A stretch of DNA of 64,000 nucleotides from contig JAQBOA010000053.1 in assembly GCA_028288305.1 (NCBI GenBank), positions 124,001 through 188,000 on the forward strand. Reading direction: 5' to 3'. Source of the DNA: Mucilaginibacter sp. Its GTDB lineage: Bacteria; Bacteroidota; Bacteroidia; Sphingobacteriales; Sphingobacteriaceae. Shown piece after piece: positions 15,787 to 24,694 of this stretch. Numbering within the stretch: position 1 is the stretch's first letter; the number at the start of each line of letters is the position of its first letter. A model generated the notes under the pieces. That model searched no databases. It was not told the DNA's origin and saw nothing but the letters and a program-made list of their open reading frames with translations. The position numbers and the translations under genes were made by a program.

Positions 15787-16644
15787 CTACCCAAATATCC
15801 TAACCGAGTAATCCATCGCTTCCTGTAATTTATCATAATTAAGCTCCAGGGGCTCCCCTTTTGATTGAAGGTAACTGAGTAAGTTTTCGGTGGCAATGTT
15901 TCCTGTAAGCTCATCCTTTGCCATTGGGCAGCCTCCGTAACCTTTTAATGCTGTGTCGAAACGTTTGCAACCGCTTTGGTATGCCGCTTCAATTTTATTA
16001 TACCAGGCATCAGGTGTAGCATGTAAATGAATTCCAAATTCTGTTTCAGGAAATCGGGTACATAATAAAGGGTAGATTTCCCTGATTTGGTTAGCGGTTG
16101 CTATACCTATGGTATCTGCTAATGCGATTATATTTATATTTTCATCCACCAGTTTTTCAGTCCATTGTTGTACAAGTTCTGTATTCCATTCGTTGCCGTA
16201 AGGGTTGCCAAAACCCATCGATAAATAAACTAATAACTCCTTGTCAGTATTATTGCATAGTTCTATTATTCTTTTTAAGGTATCGAATGCTTCATTTATA
16301 CCTGCATTTGTATTTCGGTGCTGAAAAGTTTCCGATATTGAAAATGGATACCCCAGATAGGAAATTTCTTGATGTTGAACTGCTTCCTCGGCACCACGGT
16401 AATTAGCTACAATGGCCAATAATTTTGACCTTGAATTACTTAAATCAAGCATTTGTAAAACCTTAGTGGTATCCCGCATTTGAGGAATAGCTTTAGCCGA
16501 CACGAAACTTCCGAAATCAATCGTATCAAAGCCAACCTGGAGTAATAAATTTATATAGGCTGCTTTTAATTCGGTGGGTATAAATTGATGAAGCCCCTGC
16601 ATAGCATCCCGCGGGCATTCAGTTAGTCTTATTTGCTGAAGCAT
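15787..16644 (-). CDS. Hydroxymethylglutaryl-CoA lyase
   Basis: 285 residues from ATG 16644 (the open frame reaches a TTG at 16659). It cleaves HMG-CoA into acetoacetate and acetyl-CoA, in leucine catabolism. TIM-barrel features: LTECPRDAMQG with the catalytic Arg-Asp, FDTIDFGSFVS, DTIGIAT, the metal pair IHLHATPD, and the G-loop with catalytic Cys in GGCPMAKDELTGNIATE. This is the divergent Bacteroidota form. It lies 19 bases downstream of the DUF4468 gene on the same strand, and ends 9 bases from the repeat element. Confidence 0.9.
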   Translation of the reverse strand: MLQQIRLTECPRDAMQGLHQFIPTELKAAYINLLLQVGFDTIDFGSFVSAKAIPQMRDTTKVLQMLDLSNSRSKLLAIVANYRGAEEAVQHQEISYLGYPFSISETFQHRNTNAGINEAFDTLKRIIELCNNTDKELLVYLSMGFGNPYGNEWNTELVQQWTEKLVDENINIIALADTIGIATANQIREIYPLLCTRFPETEFGIHLHATPDAWYNKIEAAYQSGCKRFDTALKGYGGCPMAKDELTGNIATENLLSYLQSKGEPLELNYDKLQEAMDYSVRIFG

Positions 16645-16663
16645 CGATTTAATTATCAAAACA

Positions 16664-17281
16664 TTAAAATTTTGACTTATACATTATTGATTTTTGCTCA
16701 ATGGCTTGATACAATTCATCAGTAAGTGCAGATATGTATCTTTCGAAAGATGTAATCAACGCTTTAGCATCTCTGGCGACCCTTCTGGAGTCTGTATTGG
16801 TGGCTTTTAAATAAATATCATTAAGATTTTCTCTTCTGTTGCCGTTTTCTGTTGGCAGAAAAAACACGACATTATTTATGGTATAACGATAGTGTCCTTT
16901 TTTTAAATCAAGTGTAATAGCGAACTGAACCGAATACTCCTGTACCGTTTCATTGTCATCCCCAACATAAACACGATTAATATTCAGATCCTGCGTGGTA
17001 GAAAATATGAGTTTGCCTTCTTCCTGGTACCCGTAATTTTGCTGAATATTTTTTGAAGCCATAAATTGGAGGGTCCTTATATAAATTGTAGGTTCAGTAA
17101 TATTACTATCTGCCTTAACTACATCTTGGTAATAAGCATTGTTGTGCTCAACTTGCAATTTTATAGAATCGGCTTGGTAATAGGCTTTGGAAGGCCTTTC
17201 ATAGGGAAAAATCTTTTTATCAATGGCAATTCCCCTAAATGATACAAATGCAAGTATAATTGCTATTATAAAAGTTTTCAT
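16664..17281 (-). CDS. DUF4468-domain exported protein
   Basis: 205 residues. Signal peptide MKTFIIAIILAFVSFRGIA; then a mixed alpha/beta domain with KLIFSTTQDLNINR, YSVQFAITLDLKKGHYRYTINNV, as seen in DUF4468 (TBP-like fold) proteins of Bacteroidota. Function unknown. Probably cotranscribed with the HMG-CoA lyase gene downstream, though no metabolic link is apparent. Confidence 0.7.
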   Translation of the reverse strand: MKTFIIAIILAFVSFRGIAIDKKIFPYERPSKAYYQADSIKLQVEHNNAYYQDVVKADSNITEPTIYIRTLQFMASKNIQQNYGYQEEGKLIFSTTQDLNINRVYVGDDNETVQEYSVQFAITLDLKKGHYRYTINNVVFFLPTENGNRRENLNDIYLKATNTDSRRVARDAKALITSFERYISALTDELYQAIEQKSIMYKSKF

Positions 17282-17335
17282 AAGTCGTGAAATTATATAG
17301 CGAATATAGTATGTTAGACTATTAATATCAGTATT

Positions 17336-18656
17336 TTAACCGTCACTTTTTGGCATGGTAGTATTTTGAGGAACATCTTCTTTAATAAAGCGTCTTATTA
17401 TAAGCCGTGTCCCACCATTATAGGTAAAATAACTTCCAACCCAATTAATAAAAACGATAATTTTATTACGGAAACCCAATAGAGAAACCAGGTGGACAAA
17501 CATCCATATAAGCCAGGCAAAAAATCCCTGGAATTTAAATTTGCCCAGGTCTGCAACCGCCTTATTACGACCGATAGTAGCTAATGACCCTTTATCATTA
17601 TATTTGAATGGCTCGGTAGGTTCTCCATTGATGAGATGTATTATTGTTTTGGCAACATGAACACCCTGCTGAATGGCCACCTGTGCCACTCCGGGATGTC
17701 CTTTTGGCGTTTGTTCAGTAATCATCGCTGCTACATCACCAATAGCGAAAACGTTTGAAATACCATCAATGCGGCAAATATTGTCAGTTTTAATCCTGTT
17801 GCCTCTAACAATAATGTCTTTTGAAATACCGGCGGGGATAACTCCCATTACCCCCGGCAGACCATATCACATTTTTGGTAGGAATAGTTTTGCCGCCTTC
17901 AAACCTTATTTCGGTTCCATTATAACCTTCTACCTTAACGTTAAGCATAACCTCAACTCCCATTTCTTTTAAAAATTTATAAGCCCCTTTTGAGGCTTCG
18001 TCAGACATTGGCCCTAATACCTTTGGTAAAAAATCTACAAGGTAAACCTTCATGTCTTCTTTTTTTAGTTCAGGATAATCTTTGGTAAGTATATGATTTC
18101 GTAATTCGGCTAATGCCCCGGCAAGTTCAACACCCGTAGGACCGGCGCCAACTAAAACAAAAGATAAATAAGGCTCGCGCTCATCCTTGGTTTTTTGTAG
18201 TATGGCTTCCTCCAAATTCTGCAATATAAGATAACGCAGGTTTAATGCTTCCGGGATGGATTTCATGGGCATGGCAAACTGCTCCACATCCTTGTTACCA
18301 AAGAAATTTGTAGTTGAGCCTGTTGCAATTACCAGGTAATCATAGGCTATTTCGCCGATTGTAGTGTCGATTATATTTTTTTCAGGGTTTACTTTTGTGA
18401 CTTCGGCAATACGAAAGCGGAAATTTTTTTGTTCCGAAAAGTTTTTACGTAAAGAAAACGCAATGGATTCAGCTTCAAGGCTTCCGGTAGCCACCTGGTA
18501 TAATAAAGGCTGGAAAGTATGATAATTATGTTTGTCAATCATTAAAATCTCCACCGGTTTATCGGCCAGCTTATCCGCAACCTCAAGCCCCCCAAAACCG
18601 CCGCCTATAATTACCACCTTAGGGAATTTTGCTTTATCTTTTAAATCCATGCCCAT
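17336..18656 (-). pseudogene. ndh: Type II NADH dehydrogenase, single-base frameshift
   Basis: Two overlapping frames make one NDH-2. The first (start ATG 18656, MGMDLKDKAKFPK) has the FAD site VVIIGGGFGGLEVA, VLVGAGPTGVELAGALAEL for NADH, and NVIWSAG. There it runs off into a short wrong tail. The second frame resumes MGVIPAGISKDIIVRGNRIK, then FAIGDVAAM and GHPGVAQVAIQQG, and ends with a membrane-binding helix region. The expected junction NVIWSAG-V-MGVIPAG is restored by removing one G from a run of five (C run 17851-17855 on the plus strand). Real mutation or homopolymer error cannot be separated here. The enzyme would feed electrons from NADH to quinone without proton pumping. Confidence 0.85.
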
Positions 18657-18870
18657 ATGTTTTAAAGAAACAAACACCAATTAAATAAGTCCGTTTTTTA
18701 TTTTTCAATATTGATTTTTAATTTTTCGTTAGGTTGAATAACAAAGTGTTTATCAAAAAGTGTGAATGATAATCAATTATTAGAAGTGAATTTACCAGTG
18801 TAATTTCTTATTGATAGTTATTTCCGAATATAATTTTTGCTTGCCTGTTAAAACTTGATGAATTATATAA

Positions 18871-18884
18871 GTGATGAATATCAT
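18871..18884. promoter_or_regulatory. FNR/FixK-like box, 8 of 10
   Basis: GTGAT-GAAT-ATCAT against TTGAT-N4-ATCAA; the core TGAT-N4-ATCA is exact. It lies about 90 bases before the alcohol dehydrogenase start, in the divergent spacer shared with NDH-2. Functional only if the regulator at 23636-24694 has FNR specificity. Confidence 0.45.
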
Positions 18885-18967
18885 GATTAATAGTAATCTG
18901 CATCATTTAATTAAAACACTAATAACCACATCTTTACAATACGTATTAATCTATTAAAAACATAAAA

Positions 18968-20089
18968 ATGGAAAATTTAGTTTCAAACGAAGTATCAATA
19001 TTAACAGATGCGCCATCAGCCATCAATTCATTGTTAGTAAATAATGCGACCATGAAAGCCTTGGTTTATCATGGCCCCGGTAAAAAGGCGTGGGAAGGAA
19101 AACCAAAGCCATTAATTCAAGAAACAACTGATGCAATTGTGAAAATATTGAAAACAACCATATGCGGAACTGATCTGCATATTATGAAAGGTGACCTTCC
19201 GGAGGTTACTGCCGGAAGAATTTTAGGGCATGAAGGGGTAGGTATTATAGAGGAAGTAGGAAGTTCTGTAAGTAACTTCAAAAAAGGAGATCATGTTATT
19301 ATATCCTGCATTACCTCATGCGGTAAATGTGAATATTGTAAAAAGGGAATGTATTCACATTGCGAAAAAGGCGGATGGATATTGGGTTACATGATTGACG
19401 GCACACAGGCAGAATATGTAAGGATACCTTATGCAGATAATAGCCTTTATCCTATTCCAGAAGGTTCGGATGAAGAGGCGCTGGTGATGCTGAGCGATAT
19501 TTTACCAACTGGTTTTGAATGCGGTGTTTTAAACGGACAGGTTAAACCTGGTGATACTATAGCTATTGTAGGTGCTGGGCCTGTAGGTATGGCGGCATTA
19601 TTAACAGCCCAGTTTTATACCCCTGCAGAAATTATTGTAATAGACCAGGATGATAACCGACTGGAGGTTGCAAAAACTTTTGGGGCAACTCATACTATTA
19701 ATAGCAGTACTAACAATGCCATTGAAAAAATAATGGCTCTTACAAATGGCAAAGGGGTTGACACAGCTATTGAAGCAGTAGGTGTACCGGCAACATTTGA
19801 ATTATGTGAAGCAATTATTGCTGCAGGCGGCCATATTGCCAATATCGGGGTTCACGGGAAAAGCGTGACCCTTCATTTAGAAACTTTATGGTCACGCAAC
19901 ATCTCTATCACCACCCGGCTGGTTGATACCGTTACTACACCTATGCTGTTAAAAACTGTTCAGTCTAAAAAAATACAACCGAAAAAACTTATTACTCATC
20001 GTTTTAAACTGGATCAGATGATTGAGGCCTATGATACATTTGGAAATGCTGCAAAGGAAAAGGCATTAAAAGTAATCCTGGAAAAATAA
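18968..20089 (+). CDS. Zinc-dependent alcohol dehydrogenase
   Basis: 373 residues, medium-chain dehydrogenase. An unusual 28-residue N-terminal leader (to MKALVYHGPGKKAW) precedes the family start, so ATG at residue 29 is an alternative. Catalytic zinc: CGTDLH and GHE; structural zinc lobe with four cysteines in SCGKCEYCKKGMYSHCEKG; Rossmann motif VGAGPVGMAAL; NAD-specificity Asp in VIDQDD. The GTDLHIMKGD and threonine/alcohol pattern fits the group annotated as alcohol or zinc-type dehydrogenase that is often with stress genes. Preceded by an FNR-like box. Confidence 0.9.
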   Translation: MENLVSNEVSILTDAPSAINSLLVNNATMKALVYHGPGKKAWEGKPKPLIQETTDAIVKILKTTICGTDLHIMKGDLPEVTAGRILGHEGVGIIEEVGSSVSNFKKGDHVIISCITSCGKCEYCKKGMYSHCEKGGWILGYMIDGTQAEYVRIPYADNSLYPIPEGSDEEALVMLSDILPTGFECGVLNGQVKPGDTIAIVGAGPVGMAALLTAQFYTPAEIIVIDQDDNRLEVAKTFGATHTINSSTNNAIEKIMALTNGKGVDTAIEAVGVPATFELCEAIIAAGGHIANIGVHGKSVTLHLETLWSRNISITTRLVDTVTTPMLLKTVQSKKIQPKKLITHRFKLDQMIEAYDTFGNAAKEKALKVILEK

Positions 20090-20150
20090 GGATATTCTTA
20101 CATAAACTGAAGTTATGCCTGTAGTAGTTTAAGTTTCTAATATAAATTTA

Positions 20151-20182
20151 AGCATTAAGTCTTATTTAAACAGGCTTAATGC
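20151..20182. other. Inverted repeat after alcohol dehydrogenase
   Basis: GCATTAAG and CTTAATGC arms around a 15-base loop, with a short T-poor 3' flank. Possible weak terminator or processing site. Confidence 0.35.
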
Positions 20183-20212
20183 TTTGCCCTTAAATGATTT
20201 AACAAACTAAAA

Positions 20213-20620
20213 ATGAGGAAGATTTTTATTTCGGGATTAATAGCCGGAGGCATTTTATTCGTACTTAGCTATGGCGGTCTGTTCCTTGCAGTCAGATTTT
20301 TCCCGGCCCTGTTTACCGAATATAACAACCCGCTATTTAATTCTGACGGCAAGAGGGACATTCTTTTCTATCTGCATGCATTCATCATCAGTTTTGCTTT
20401 ATCGTGGTTTTGGGACAGGTTTAAAGTATTGTTCAAAGGTGCATCTATTATAAGAGGATTAGAGTTCGGGTTTGTGTATTCAATTATTGCCTTATTACCG
20501 GTTATGTGGATTTCGTTTAGCGCTTTGGATATCACCGTAGTTATGGTATTAAGCTGGTTTGTGTATGGTTTGGTACAGGCAATAATAGCAGGAGTGGTGT
20601 TTGCTAAAATTAATCCCTGA
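20213..20620 (+). CDS. Small membrane protein, unknown
   Basis: 135 residues, not recognised. Four membrane helices are predicted by eye: about residues 5-28, 50-64, 80-103 and 107-130, with a short charged loop SDGKRD between the first and second. No catalytic motif. It stands 14 bases before the first YceI gene, so they probably form one transcript (small membrane protein, YceI, then a second YceI after a spacer). A role in membrane or lipid stress is a guess from context only. Confidence 0.7.
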   Translation: MRKIFISGLIAGGILFVLSYGGLFLAVRFFPALFTEYNNPLFNSDGKRDILFYLHAFIISFALSWFWDRFKVLFKGASIIRGLEFGFVYSIIALLPVMWISFSALDITVVMVLSWFVYGLVQAIIAGVVFAKINP

Positions 20621-20634
20621 TAAAAAACACTGTG

Positions 20635-21246
20635 ATGCTATACAAAAATATTTTCTGGATATACCTGCTTTTCCTTTTATTAACAAGCTTTGTTTTACCA
20701 TCAAATTGCCCCGGATTAACTGAAAGAAAAAAATGGGTGATTAGTGAAAATAGCAGTCTGTGCGTTAATGGAAGCACTAATGTAAATAAGTTTTCATGCG
20801 AGATTTTAGCTTATGGCAGAACAGATACTCTTACTGTAAACAAAAGCGATAAGGAGATTGTTTTATCAGGTAGTATAGGAATAAACATTCAAAGCTTTGA
20901 TTGTCATAACTCAATGATGACGCGTGACCTCAGGAAGACCTTAAAAGAAAAACAGTTTCCAATGCTTCATATTATTTTTTTGTCGTTAAACAGACTTCCC
21001 GACCTCATCCCACAACCTGAGCCTATAACCGGTATGGTAGATATTGAAATTGCAGGTGTCCGCCAACATTTTGAAGTAAAATACAAAATCTCTATTGATG
21101 ATCAAAGAGTTGTTCATTTATTGGGATCCCGGGATATTAATTTTTCAGATTTTAACCTAATACCACCTAGAAAATTAGGCGGTATGATACAAACCAAAGA
21201 TAAGCTTAGCGTTGATTTTCATCTGAAAATGAAAACTATTAACTAG
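20635..21246 (+). CDS. YceI-like protein 1
   Basis: 203 residues from ATG 20635 (a GTG codon lies directly before it). N-terminal hydrophobic helix (about residues 4-22), then a YceI-like lipocalin-type barrel: VNGSTNVNKFSC, GSIGINIQSFDCHNSMMTRDLRKTLK, FPMLHIIF, ITGMVDIEIAGVRQHFEVKYKI. YceI proteins bind isoprenoid-type lipids in the periplasm. Shorter and more divergent than the paralogue at 21382. Six-base promoter distance from the upstream gene implies cotranscription with it. Confidence 0.78.
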   Translation: MLYKNIFWIYLLFLLLTSFVLPSNCPGLTERKKWVISENSSLCVNGSTNVNKFSCEILAYGRTDTLTVNKSDKEIVLSGSIGINIQSFDCHNSMMTRDLRKTLKEKQFPMLHIIFLSLNRLPDLIPQPEPITGMVDIEIAGVRQHFEVKYKISIDDQRVVHLLGSRDINFSDFNLIPPRKLGGMIQTKDKLSVDFHLKMKTIN

Positions 21247-21381
21247 CTCCACGCAAACATTAGCCATTCAAGGGTACAATTAATCGGCTTTCTATTAAAT
21301 GACGTACATCATTTTAATACATAACCGCTATCATTTCCCGTCTCTGCAATACGTCATACATTTGATTATACATTAAAACCA

Positions 21382-22017
21382 ATGAAAATGAAAAATTTTA
21401 AAAAGCAGGTTACTGCACTCTCCGTTATAATTGCCGTTATTGTTTTTGGGTTAATACCTAATGAATTAAGGGCACAAGCTATTTACAAATTATCTGCAGG
21501 CAAGGATGTTAACATCAATGTTTTGGGTTCATCAAACGTGCATGACTGGACGATGACCTCTTCGGCAATGGAAAGCCAGGGTGATTTTAAGTTTGAAGGT
21601 GGAAGCCTTCGCTCACTCTTTTCGTTCAGCTTTTCTTTGGATGCTAAAAGCTTGAAAAGTCAACACGAATCTATGGATAACAGGACTTATAAAACAATTA
21701 AAGCCGATCAATATCCAAAGATTACTTATAAGCTTAATTCGGCCACAGTTACACAGGTTCAAAAAAATAAATATTCCATTAAAACAACCGGCGACCTTAC
21801 TATTGCAGGAGCTTCCCAAACAATAGTTATGATAATAACTGCCATTGTTAATCCCGACAATACCATCAATTGTACCGGTTCAGAAAAATTGAAACTAACA
21901 GATTACAAAATTGACCCGCCAAGTTTTATGCTGGGTGCAATGAAAGTAAAAGATGATCTTACCATTCAATTTAACCTTGTATATAAAAACAGTCAGCTTT
22001 TATCAAAAGCAAATTGA
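21382..22017 (+). CDS. YceI family protein 2
   Basis: 211 residues with a signal peptide ending around LRAQA (residues 1-31). The domain starts IYKLSAGKDVNINVLGSSNVHDWTM and continues SFSFSLDAKSLKSQHESMDNRTYKTIKADQYPKITYKL, GDLTIAGASQTIVM, ending DDLTIQFNLVYK. This is the standard exported YceI barrel, probably binding polyisoprenoid lipids. Its own spacer of 135 bases before the start holds a weak TGAC-N4-ATCA half-match to the FNR box at about 21300-21311. Confidence 0.88.
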   Translation: MKMKNFKKQVTALSVIIAVIVFGLIPNELRAQAIYKLSAGKDVNINVLGSSNVHDWTMTSSAMESQGDFKFEGGSLRSLFSFSFSLDAKSLKSQHESMDNRTYKTIKADQYPKITYKLNSATVTQVQKNKYSIKTTGDLTIAGASQTIVMIITAIVNPDNTINCTGSEKLKLTDYKIDPPSFMLGAMKVKDDLTIQFNLVYKNSQLLSKAN

Positions 22018-22110
22018 GTGTAAAGGCCATACTAATTTACTAACACATTAATGAAATCATTATCTTAAACTATGCGGATGATGGTTTCATTTCTATCAAA
22101 CAACCAAAAG

Positions 22111-23001
22111 ATGAAAACCATATTAGTATTAACCGACTTTTCTATCAGGGCAGATCACGCCGCACATTATGCACTAAAGCTTGCACAAAAAATTAAAGCT
22201 AATTTGCTTATATGTAATGTATTCCTAGCGCCTGCTGATGAGCCTATGACTGCCCAGATAGCCTGGCCAATAGGGAATTATGAGACCTTTGAAGATGACA
22301 GCACGAATGATGTTAGTGAGTTAGCCGGACGTTTAAACCAGCAATTAGACAAGAATTTAACTGACGGGGAATTCAGGCCATCAATTGAGACGGCAAGCAT
22401 AGCAGGATCAGTAACAGATACACTCAATAACATTGTAGCAAGTAATCATATACTTTTGGCAGTAATCAGTACGCATGGTGCCAACGGGTTAGGCTCTTTT
22501 CTGTTGGGAAATCATGCCAGGGACATTATTGAAGGCGCCAATTGTCCGGTTTTGCTTGTACCATATCAGGCGATGTTTGATGGATATAAAAAAATCGCCT
22601 TCGCTACAAGTTTGACTGGCAGCGACATCAATGTTTTGCACTCCTTATCCGGTTTCGCCAAATATTTAAATGCCGAAATTTTAATAACCCATGTAGCTGA
22701 TGAGAAATTTGTTGACCCCGGGGATTTTAATACCTCTAAAAGTTTTCTTGAAATGGTATCTTCTAAAATAGATTATCCTAGTATATTTTACAGACTGATA
22801 AAAGGTAAAAATGTTAACACCAGCCTTGAGTGGCTATCGCAGCAAATTGATATTGACTTGTTGGTTCTGGTTCACCGGAAGCGGAGTTTTTTTCAAAGAA
22901 TATTTGAAGGCAGTATCACTCAAAAATTAGCTGAACATCTAACCAAGCCAATGTTAGTTTTTCCATTTTCAAAAGTGCAGAACGCATTACCGGTATTTTG
23001 A
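22111..23001 (+). CDS. Universal stress protein, two UspA domains
   Basis: 296 residues from ATG 22111 (MKTILVLTDFSIRADHAAHYALK); 13 upstream in-frame residues do not fit the family. Domain 1 runs to about residue 150 and holds an ATP-loop-like STHGANGLGSFLLGNHARDIIEGANCPVLLVP; domain 2 (about 155-290) is more divergent and ends in HRKRSFFQRIFEGSITQKLAEHLTKPMLVFP with a degenerate G-x9-G loop. Tandem USPs are commonly induced under starvation or low oxygen. Neighbours (YceI, alcohol dehydrogenase, FixL-like kinase) support that setting. Confidence 0.9.
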   Translation: MKTILVLTDFSIRADHAAHYALKLAQKIKANLLICNVFLAPADEPMTAQIAWPIGNYETFEDDSTNDVSELAGRLNQQLDKNLTDGEFRPSIETASIAGSVTDTLNNIVASNHILLAVISTHGANGLGSFLLGNHARDIIEGANCPVLLVPYQAMFDGYKKIAFATSLTGSDINVLHSLSGFAKYLNAEILITHVADEKFVDPGDFNTSKSFLEMVSSKIDYPSIFYRLIKGKNVNTSLEWLSQQIDIDLLVLVHRKRSFFQRIFEGSITQKLAEHLTKPMLVFPFSKVQNALPVF

Positions 23002-23026
23002 GATAATTGATTAGAAATAGTCTATA

Positions 23027-23068
23027 AAAAAAACGCCCATCTTCATTTACTGAAGATGGGCGTTTTTT
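23027..23068. terminator. Bidirectional terminator between usp and the LDH-like gene
   Basis: AAAAACGCCCATCTTCA and TGAAGATGGGCGTTTTTT arms with a TTTAC loop. Perfect 16-bp stem with A and T tracts, placed between two convergent genes. Confidence 0.93.
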
Positions 23069-23081
23069 ACAAAAAATAAAC

Positions 23082-23555
23082 TCAGTTTTTATTTACCTGA
23101 CATTTTTTGGCAGACAAACAGGCTTTGCCTGCACATTTACCCTGTTGCCAAAGGTCAAGGCTTTTAATGGTTTGATAGGCTATTTGCTGTAACGCATCGC
23201 TTGTTGAAAAAGTCTGTTCAGCAATTGAAACCATATCCCTTGTTACAAGCTGTTCTGGAAAACCTGGTATGTTTGCGAGCTTAATTCCAAATTTTGCCGC
23301 CGCCGCTTTATCCATATGGTCCGTTGCTGTTGAGCGCGTGGCTATATATTTAATACCAAAACCGGCAAGGATATTAATTACCTTTTCAGAAACATCGTCG
23401 GTTGTGTTAACAATCACAGCCTCTTTTCCTTTGGCATAAATAGTTGTTTCAATACTTAGAGCATTTGATATAAGGGTAATATCATGTTTTTTATTATTAG
23501 CCTTTGCCAAAAATTCTTTTTCAAAAATTTTAATATTGTATGCTACTACTTTCAT
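23082..23555 (-). CDS. D-lactate dehydrogenase-like protein lacking the NAD domain
   Basis: 157 residues from ATG 23555 (MKVVAYNIKIFEKEF). Residues 1 to about 105 match the start of the catalytic domain of LdhA-type D-2-hydroxyacid dehydrogenases (AVIVNTTDDVSEKVINIL, GIKYIATRSTATDHMD, KLANIPGFP). What follows, FSTSDALQQIAYQTIKSLDLWQQGK, matches the far C-terminal end of LdhA (E. coli: FLTAEALTSISQTT). The whole Rossmann NAD-binding domain with GxGxxG, and the catalytic Arg/Glu/His, are missing. It cannot be a dehydrogenase; it may be a sensor or scaffold. Cysteines close the tail (GKCAGKACLSAKKC). Immediately downstream of the response regulator. Confidence 0.8.
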   Translation of the reverse strand: MKVVAYNIKIFEKEFLAKANNKKHDITLISNALSIETTIYAKGKEAVIVNTTDDVSEKVINILAGFGIKYIATRSTATDHMDKAAAAKFGIKLANIPGFPEQLVTRDMVSIAEQTFSTSDALQQIAYQTIKSLDLWQQGKCAGKACLSAKKCQVNKN

Positions 23556-23625
23556 TTTCTGAATGTTTAGATACAAAACTAAGCAGGGCAATATGCGGAT
23601 ACAATGAGTATTGTCAGTCCGGAAA

Positions 23626-23639
23626 ATGATTAATATCAG
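23626..23639. promoter_or_regulatory. FNR/FixK-like box, 8 of 10
   Basis: ATGAT-TAAT-ATCAG with an exact TGAT-N4-ATCA core. It spans the stop codon of the response regulator gene and lies about 77 bases before the LDH-like start, so it could give that gene a separate promoter. Confidence 0.45.
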
Positions 23640-24694
23640 TTTTTTAGTTTCGCCAGCCGTTCTTTATTCAAAATTTGGATTAAGCTGCCTTTTTTTTCAA
23701 TCAGCTTTTCATCTTTAAAGTCTGATAATATACGACTTACTGTTTCAGTTGCCATCCCGGCCATAGAAGCCATTTCTTCTCTTGATACTTTCAAACATTC
23801 ATTTGAATTTTCGGTGGTTTGTTGCCGCAACAGTCGTAACAGAACTTCGGCCATGCGTTTCCTAACAGAATGGTATGCCATCTGGAGTAATTGCTCTTCT
23901 TTTTCCCGGATATTATTGGAGAGTATTTGTATAAATTTTTTGCCGATGCTTGTAAAACGGGACAGAAACTGGTCAACCGTATCTTTAGGCAACAGGCAAA
24001 GTGAGCCATCCTCAATAGCCTGTGCTGTTTCTGTATAAGGCTCAGCGTTCAAGAGGGCATTTATTCCGATATAATCCTCTTTAGCATAAATACCGGTAAT
24101 TAGCTCACGCCCGTCTTCGGCAAGCTTAACAGTTTTAAATCTTCCACTCAATACAAGGTATATGCCTTGCGGAAAATCGCCTTCATGATAAATAGTCTGA
24201 TTTTTTTTCACTTGCCTTACTTTTCGTTCAGCAATTGTTTTCTTTAATTCGTCTAATCCATCGCTTTTTGATGCCAGTTGTTCCAGGTTATCTAATGACT
24301 TGCTGTAAAAACCATCCAGTTGTTCTTTTTTATTTAAGCGGCTTTCTATAGCTACCAATAATTGCATATCGTCAAAAGGCTTGGTCAGGTAATCATCAGC
24401 CCCCATTTCCATCCCTTTACGCAAATCAACGTGTTCTGCTTTTGCGGTTAAAAAGATAAAGGGTATAGTACCCGTTTCGGGATCTTTATTCAGCATATAT
24501 AACACCCCATAACCGTCAAGCCCAGGCATCATAATGTCACATAATATAATATCCGGTAAATGCTTACGGGTAAGCTCAACACCTGTTTTTCCATTGTCGG
24601 CCTCATATACTGTGTAGCCTGCCAACTCAAGTATTTCAACAACATTTTCCCGGATGTCGTTATTATCTTCAATAACCAATACTTTTTTACTCAT
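23636..24694 (-). CDS. Response regulator: receiver fused to CRP/FNR effector
   Basis: 352 residues. Residues 1-120 are a CheY receiver with phospho-acceptor Asp53 (IILCDIMMPGLDG), TAKA and the conserved Lys in LTKPFDD. A short helical linker leads to a cyclic-nucleotide-binding-like barrel (about 150-270, HEGDFPQGIYLVLSGRF) and a Crp-type HTH (about 285-350) whose recognition helix ATETVSRIL keeps the Glu..Ser-Arg that FNR uses to read TTGAT. No FNR-type Fe-S cysteine set is present, so phosphorylation should provide the signal. Its start overlaps the kinase stop (ATGA), a sure kinase/regulator pair. Likely binds the TTGAT-N4-ATCAA site at 25961. Confidence 0.92.
   Translation of the reverse strand: MSKKVLVIEDNNDIRENVVEILELAGYTVYEADNGKTGVELTRKHLPDIILCDIMMPGLDGYGVLYMLNKDPETGTIPFIFLTAKAEHVDLRKGMEMGADDYLTKPFDDMQLLVAIESRLNKKEQLDGFYSKSLDNLEQLASKSDGLDELKKTIAERKVRQVKKNQTIYHEGDFPQGIYLVLSGRFKTVKLAEDGRELITGIYAKEDYIGINALLNAEPYTETAQAIEDGSLCLLPKDTVDQFLSRFTSIGKKFIQILSNNIREKEEQLLQMAYHSVRKRMAEVLLRLLRQQTTENSNECLKVSREEMASMAGMATETVSRILSDFKDEKLIEKKGSLIQILNKERLAKLKN

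Noticed and set aside
15468..15914. 148-residue ORF on the minus strand over the repeat element
   Set aside because: It lies on palindromic repeat and the 3' end of HMG-CoA lyase; its MSFRRGTRRKL start is simply repeat sequence translated.
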